This document shows, one piece after another, positions 24,369 to 27,767 of a stretch of DNA of 27,767 bases (the stretch's first letter is position 1; each line of letters begins with the position of its first letter). Below the pieces are notes generated by a model, which saw nothing but the letters and a program-made list of their open reading frames with translations, made no database searches and was not told the DNA's origin. The stretch is from the NCBI GenBank assembly GCA_937891015.1, contig CALAPY010000099.1, positions 1 to 27,767 of the forward strand. Reading direction: 5' to 3'. Source of the DNA: UBA2108 sp002713215 (lineage in GTDB: Bacteria; Bacteroidota; Bacteroidia; Flavobacteriales_G; Salibacteraceae). Both the position numbers and the translations under genes were made by a program.

Positions 24369-24577
24369 GAGTTAATTTTTTTCTCCAGTTTGCCCACCTT
24401 TTTGTCAATGGAAATAAGGTAGGCAACAATTCCCACAAATATGAGGCATAGAACTGCAACCACTACGTAGATCTTTCCATTCGATCGCATGGTATCAGCC
24501 ATTTCAACTCCCTGAGCCATTACTCCCGAAGTTAGCAGTAACACTTGAATTAAAATTAAAATTGATTTTCTAATCAT
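24365..24577 (-). CDS. Small CcmD-like membrane protein
   Basis: A 70-residue protein with an N-terminal hydrophobic/signal-like segment (5-21, ending VMAQ), a second transmembrane helix (about 37-58, KIYVVVAVLCLIFVGIVAYL) and a short charged helical tail (SIDKKVGKLEKKINS). Its place between ccmC and ccmE, its size and its topology fit CcmD, which helps release holo-CcmE from the CcmABC complex. Sequence alone is too short for a firm family call. The frame opens at a TTG at 24595. The ATG at 24577 is preferred; it overlaps the ccmC stop by 8 bases. Confidence 0.75.
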   Translation of the reverse strand: MIRKSILILIQVLLLTSGVMAQGVEMADTMRSNGKIYVVVAVLCLIFVGIVAYLISIDKKVGKLEKKINS

Positions 24578-25238
24578 AAAACAACTTGTTTTCAATTTTG
24601 TTAATTCTCATTCTTAAACTCACGATCCAGGTTCCGATAAGCGTCCAGCCGATTACCGCCGGATAAAAAACCATTCGCATGGTACTATTCATATCGTATT
24701 CACCAAATGCGGGATTTCCTCCATTACCCGGGTGTAAAGAATCCGTTCCGGAAAGTCTGGGAATTACATTGATAAATAACATCATCATAACAAAGGAGAA
24801 AATGTTATAAACCGCAGCAACCTTTGCGCGGCGGTGCTCATCCTGAAGCGACCCTCTTAAAATGATGTAGGCTACGTATATGAGTATTGCTACAGCAGTT
24901 CCATTCAGTTTTACATCATTGGTCCATGGCGTTCCCCATGTGTAGTTGGCCCAGATCATTCCTGTAAATAAACCTAAAAAACCTAGTAGAAGTGCTACAT
25001 TGATAGTCTCTGAAGCCAGAGTGTCTTTTTTTAAATTTCCGGAACTCAGGTATTGAATGCTGTTAACCAGCGATGCGGTCATAAGAATCATCATAGCAAA
25101 CCACATGGGTATATGGAAGTAGGTGTTTCTGATGGTTTCGTTGAGAATTGGCATTGAAGGTACAGGCATAAGGAACCCACCAATTATTGCGTATAATACG
25201 AGAACAATTCCCAGCAATTTCCACCACATCCCCTTCAT
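24570..25238 (-). CDS. ccmC: Heme transfer permease CcmC
   Basis: A 222-residue inner-membrane protein with six hydrophobic helices that loads heme onto CcmE. The WWD-type periplasmic segment is at 97-110 (ANYTWGTPWTND core, W101, W105, D108). Two His that probably ligate heme flank it in other loops: H42 (YFHIPMWF) and H169 (SLHPGNGG). It starts at an ATG 16 bases after ccmB and runs 8 bases into the CcmD-like gene. Length is normal for the family. The LHPGN loop and the WWD motif together make the call firm. Confidence 0.92.
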   Translation of the reverse strand: MKGMWWKLLGIVLVLYAIIGGFLMPVPSMPILNETIRNTYFHIPMWFAMMILMTASLVNSIQYLSSGNLKKDTLASETINVALLLGFLGLFTGMIWANYTWGTPWTNDVKLNGTAVAILIYVAYIILRGSLQDEHRRAKVAAVYNIFSFVMMMLFINVIPRLSGTDSLHPGNGGNPAFGEYDMNSTMRMVFYPAVIGWTLIGTWIVSLRMRINKIENKLFYD

Positions 25239-25254
25239 AGTTATTTGCCCTGTT

Positions 25255-25914
25255 TTAATCGCGCCAAAGGTATGGAAATAAAATGTAGCTAAGAGCTGCT
25301 ACAATGGCATTCATGCTAACTAAAACGATAATAAATTTTAAGTTTTGAGCACTGTCAATTCCGTTGATTCCATTGGATGATAACCCTATTAATGTATTTA
25401 GGAACGGAAGGATAATGGGGAAGCTTAAAATGGCCATAATTGTTGGATTATTTCCCGTTTTCGATGCTATGGCCGACACCATAGAAAGTATTATTCCTAA
25501 GCCAAGGCTTCCAAGAATAATGGCCACAAAGAACAGATTATAATTCTGAATTGGATTTCCAAGGAAGGTTACATACACGCCAAGTGCAATTAATGTCAAT
25601 ACCAGCATAATTAGGCTGTTGTACAGCATTTTGCTAACAATAATTCCTTGAGGGCTTGCAATCTGGTAATAATACAGCTGCCTTTCTTCGCTTTCTTGCA
25701 TAAAACTTCTCGATACCGTATTAACCCCCGTAAACAATATAATTATCCAAAAAAGCGCATTGTATGTTTCCGGTGAAATTATTCGTTTAAAGGAGAAATA
25801 GGTTAGAAAAACAGTAGAGATAACGTAAATGAGAATACCAACAAAGGCGTTCTTCTGCTTCCATTCAAGAAGTAATTCTTTATACATTAGGGCTTTTACT
25901 TCCTGGAAATTCAA
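25255..25914 (-). CDS. ccmB: Heme exporter permease CcmB
   Basis: A 219-residue protein with six hydrophobic helices. It is the membrane subunit of the CcmAB transporter that drives release of heme-loaded CcmE. The N-terminal KELLLEWKQKNAFVGILIY, the middle SRSFMQESEERQLYYYQIAS and the later MLYNSLIMLVL are characteristic. It begins with TTG at 25914; the first ATG (25887) would remove nine residues that Bacteroidota homologues keep, so TTG is retained. It is the first gene of the run. The ATPase CcmA is absent from the neighbourhood: upstream lies a promoter and then bshB1 in the opposite direction. Confidence 0.9.
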   Translation of the reverse strand: MNFQEVKALMYKELLLEWKQKNAFVGILIYVISTVFLTYFSFKRIISPETYNALFWIIILFTGVNTVSRSFMQESEERQLYYYQIASPQGIIVSKMLYNSLIMLVLTLIALGVYVTFLGNPIQNYNLFFVAIILGSLGLGIILSMVSAIASKTGNNPTIMAILSFPIILPFLNTLIGLSSNGINGIDSAQNLKFIIVLVSMNAIVAALSYILFPYLWRD

Positions 25915-25941
25915 TGGAGTTAATCTAAATTTTTAATCTTG

Positions 25942-25949
25942 CAAAGATA
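25942..25949 (-). promoter_or_regulatory. -7 box of the ccm run
   Basis: On the minus strand this reads TATCTTTG, an exact TAnnTTTG, ending 27 bases before the ccmB TTG. No TTG is seen at the -33 distance. That region is instead occupied by a palindrome (25950-25964), so an activator may replace the -33 contact, or the site may be repressed. Confidence 0.5.
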
Positions 25950-25964
25950 TAGTTCATTGAACTA
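25950..25964. promoter_or_regulatory. 15-base palindrome abutting the ccm -7 box
   Basis: TAGTTCATTGAACTA has perfect 7-base arms (TAGTTCA / TGAACTA) around one central base and directly touches the -7 box. A dimeric regulator bound here would overlap RNA polymerase. No known Bacteroidota consensus was recognised. Confidence 0.45.
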
Positions 25965-25978
25965 GAGTGAAAAAATAC

Positions 25979-25995
25979 CGGGTAATTGTTACCCG
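25979..25995. promoter_or_regulatory. 17-base hyphenated palindrome before bshB1
   Basis: CGGGTAA - TTG - TTACCCG: perfect 7-base arms around 3 bases, between the divergent ccmB and bshB1 starts, 54 bases before the bshB1 ATG. It may be an operator or a small hairpin. It also lies within a short open frame (from 25967) that could be chance. Confidence 0.4.
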
Positions 25996-26048
25996 AACAT
26001 TTCCAAACTCTATTGAAAGTGGAATTGGAGATTTAAAGAAGGAAATAA

Positions 26049-26765
26049 ATGAAACTGGATATTCTAGCTTTTGGCGCTCATCCCGATGATGTTGAACTTG
26101 GTGCATCAGGCAGCATTTTAAGCCATATAAAACAGGGTAAGTCTGTGGGAGTTGTTGACTTAACTCAAGGTGAACTTGGAACCAGAGGAAGTGCGGCTAT
26201 AAGAAAACAAGAATCTGAAAAAGCAAGTAAAATATTAGGTCTGTCTAGCAGAACCAATTTAGGTCTGGCGGACGGATTTTTTGAAGAAAGTGAAGAATCC
26301 TTACTAAAGGCCATTGAACAAATCAGAAGACATAAGCCAGAAGTAGTTTGGTGCAATGCGGTTGAAGATCGGCACCCGGATCATGGTAGGGGTTCAAAAC
26401 TCGTGTCAAGGGCATGTTTTTTATCGGGGTTGGTAAAAATTGAAACGAAAATAGATGGACAAACCCAGGAACCATGGAGACCTAAAGCTGTATACCACTA
26501 TATTCAGGATTATTACATAAAACCTGACTTTATTGTGGATGTGAGTGAGCATTGGGAAAAAAGGATGGAAGCCGTATTGGCTTATTCATCACAGTTTTAC
26601 AACCCCAATTCGGATGAACCCGAATCTCAAATATCGAGTAAGGAATTTCTTAAGACCATTAAAGGGAGAGCCAGGGCATTTGGGAGATTAATTGGGACTG
26701 AATACGGAGAAGGGTTTACCTTAGAACGACCAATGGGGATTCAAAATATGTTTGATTTCATTTAA
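26049..26765 (+). CDS. bshB1: Bacillithiol biosynthesis deacetylase BshB1
   Basis: A 238-residue LmbE-like zinc deacetylase. It removes the acetyl group from GlcNAc-malate, the second step of bacillithiol (low-molecular-weight thiol) synthesis in the cytosol. The zinc motif AHPDD is at residues 10-14, followed by LTQGELGTRGS (38-48). The second metal/catalytic site HPDH is in DRHPDHGRGS, and the later SQFYNP segment is typical of BshB1 rather than general LmbE proteins. Length is normal. It stands alone between the divergent ccm run and a strong terminator; bshA and bshC are not in the window. The ATG follows an AGAAGG-like purine-rich stretch. Confidence 0.93.
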   Translation: MKLDILAFGAHPDDVELGASGSILSHIKQGKSVGVVDLTQGELGTRGSAAIRKQESEKASKILGLSSRTNLGLADGFFEESEESLLKAIEQIRRHKPEVVWCNAVEDRHPDHGRGSKLVSRACFLSGLVKIETKIDGQTQEPWRPKAVYHYIQDYYIKPDFIVDVSEHWEKRMEAVLAYSSQFYNPNSDEPESQISSKEFLKTIKGRARAFGRLIGTEYGEGFTLERPMGIQNMFDFI

Positions 26766-26787
26766 GCTTCTCAAAACACTAGAAACA

Positions 26788-26814
26788 AAAAAGGCCCTCA
26801 TTGAGGGCCTTTTT
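26788..26814. terminator. Strong bidirectional rho-independent terminator
   Basis: AAAAAGGCCCTCA (26788-26800) and TGAGGGCCTTTTT (26802-26814) are perfect 13-base arms around one base, so the fold is a GC-rich stem with A/T runs on both sides. It ends bshB1 on the plus strand (22 bases after its stop) and the convergent Ig-like/T9SS gene on the minus strand (24 bases after its stop). Confidence 0.9.
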
Positions 26815-26838
26815 CAATTATAGGGTAAGAGAAGTTTG

Positions 26839-27767
26839 TTATTGAATAACAACTCTTCTGGTATATCGTTGTTCACCGTTAGATACGGTTAACATATAAA
26901 ATCCGGATTCAACGGAGCTTAAATCTATTTCTTCAATGTGATTACCGTTGAGGTCCATTGATTTTTGAAGAACTTCCTGTCCAATCATATTGCGAATACT
27001 TAGCTCAACATTCATTGAGTTAATTTCGGAAAATGATAGGAAGAATACTCCATTGTTAGGATTAGGGTAAATTCCCAATTCAGCATCAGGATTGTTCACA
27101 TTACTAATTCCAATAGATCCAAACAATTCTGCATTTGAGTATACACTGAAACAATCATTTTCTTTTTCTCTGGCTGCAACTGAATCACCAACTGAAAGAT
27201 TGGTAGGAGTATAGATTTTTGCCTGAATACCTGCATCTTTCCATACAGTTGTTCCTTTCAGCTTATAGAACCAATGAGCAGTGGTAGAACTTGCCGTATA
27301 CACTCCCTGGCTATGAGAAATTGTTGGCGCAACAGGAATGTCATTAACAATCACCTTAATCTTATTAGATATTGTTGAATCACCACAAGCATTATAAGAG
27401 TAACAGAAGTAATCGAAGGTATGAACCGAATCGGTATTAACATTTCTGAAAGTTCCTGTACTTCCATTGTCCCATTTGAAAGTTGCACCGGTTTGCCCGG
27501 TAGCAGTTAATGAAACACTTCCTTGTCCTTTACAAACAGTAGTAGCTCCAACTGATTGTATTACAGCTGTAGGTGCAGGTTCAACATCAACTACGACCGA
27601 ATCTTTAGCTGAAAATTGACCGGCACAAGCCAAAACGTCCACGATATAAGTACCTGTTTGCGTTACTTTAAGGGTCCTGTTGTTGCTTAATGGAGTAGTG
27701 GAACCTGATTTGGTCCAGGTATAAATCCCACCTGGATTTTCAGCAACAGTTAATGCGCTTGTATCAC
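26839..27767 (-). CDS. C-terminal part of a large Ig-like-repeat T9SS protein (5' end outside window)
   Basis: The frame is open through the right edge, so this is the last ~309 residues of a longer protein. A GTG at 27642 is only an internal codon: in-frame sequence continues upstream (GIYTWTKSGSTTPLSNN, then VTQTGTYIVDVLACAG). Visible repeats are Ig/PKD-like, with a W-x-x-G/S core (YTWTKSG, FKWDNGSTG) and G-T/D-x-Y strands (TGTYIVDV), spaced about 90 residues apart, with paired Cys. A T9SS type A sorting domain ends the protein, beginning near LGIYPNPNNGVFF and closing with YTRRVVIQ. This kind of protein is secreted and surface-bound or adhesive; the exact role is unknown. Confidence 0.85.
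   Translation of the reverse strand, partial: DTSALTVAENPGGIYTWTKSGSTTPLSNNRTLKVTQTGTYIVDVLACAGQFSAKDSVVVDVEPAPTAVIQSVGATTVCKGQGSVSLTATGQTGATFKWDNGSTGTFRNVNTDSVHTFDYFCYSYNACGDSTISNKIKVIVNDIPVAPTISHSQGVYTASSTTAHWFYKLKGTTVWKDAGIQAKIYTPTNLSVGDSVAAREKENDCFSVYSNAELFGSIGISNVNNPDAELGIYPNPNNGVFFLSFSEINSMNVELSIRNMIGQEVLQKSMDLNGNHIEEIDLSSVESGFYMLTVSNGEQRYTRRVVIQ

Noticed and set aside
26839..27642. Complete gene starting at the GTG at 27642
   Set aside because: The same frame stays open to the window edge with Ig-like repeat sequence upstream, so this is a partial gene and the GTG is internal.
1..27767. CRISPR array, tRNA or rRNA
   Set aside because: No regularly spaced repeats and no cloverleaf or rRNA-like conserved stretches were noticed on reading both strands; a covariance-model scan was not possible.

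Overview
The window is chromosomal DNA from a Bacteroidota bacterium, most likely a flavobacterium-like lineage. The evidence is: several secreted proteins ending in type IX secretion (T9SS) sorting domains with the YPNPN-type motif; promoters of the Bacteroidota form (TTG then TAnnTTTG), some almost touching the start codon; a bacillithiol gene (bshB1); a short-LID adenylate kinase; a GGGP-synthase-like UbiA protein; and a heme/cytochrome c maturation operon whose CcmE carries the CxxxY variant. No tRNA, rRNA, CRISPR array, transposase or phage gene was recognised.

Layout. (a) 1-538: a lone CheY-like receiver on the minus strand. (b) 717-3428, plus strand: a compact housekeeping run hpt - adk - obgE - PAP2 phosphatase with gaps of 9-16 bases, led by a good promoter. 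(c) 3748-10420, plus strand: a secreted-protein cassette of four tightly packed genes. They are a 1159-residue metzincin-like peptidase/beta-helix/T9SS protein, a propeller-like T9SS protein, a FISUMP-domain T9SS protein and a small lipoprotein. The cassette is preceded by a hairpin, a promoter and a 14-base palindrome, and a 10-base direct repeat lies on each side of it. (d) 10500-14951, minus strand: a PrsW-type intramembrane protease and a GT-C-like multi-membrane/TPR protein. (e) 15073-16848, plus strand: a sodium:solute symporter. (f) 16875-25914, minus strand: one long tightly spaced gene run in the order ccmB - ccmC - ccmD-like - ccmE - ccmF - DUF2520 Rossmann protein - KdsC-like phosphatase - UbiA prenyltransferase - maf - hybrid histidine kinase, with a palindrome inside its promoter. 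(g) 26049-26765, plus strand: bshB1, then a strong bidirectional terminator. (h) 26839 to the window end, minus strand: the C-terminal part of a large Ig-like-repeat T9SS protein.

How the genes fit together. The hpt/adk/obgE run serves purine salvage, nucleotide balance and ribosome assembly. The ccm run inserts heme into c-type cytochromes for respiration. ccmA, the ATPase partner of CcmB/C, is not in the window. The same run carries lipid and LPS-related functions (UbiA, KdsC-like). The secreted cassette looks accessory: it is modular, has uneven base composition and encodes only exported proteins. It is the best candidate here for something locally novel, although each part belongs to a known domain class and its joint function cannot be read from sequence.

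Several start codons were chosen away from the longest open frame. ATG was preferred over an upstream TTG or GTG for adk, the GT-C/TPR gene, ubiA, kdsC-like and ccmD. TTG was kept for ccmB and the histidine kinase, where no good ATG exists.
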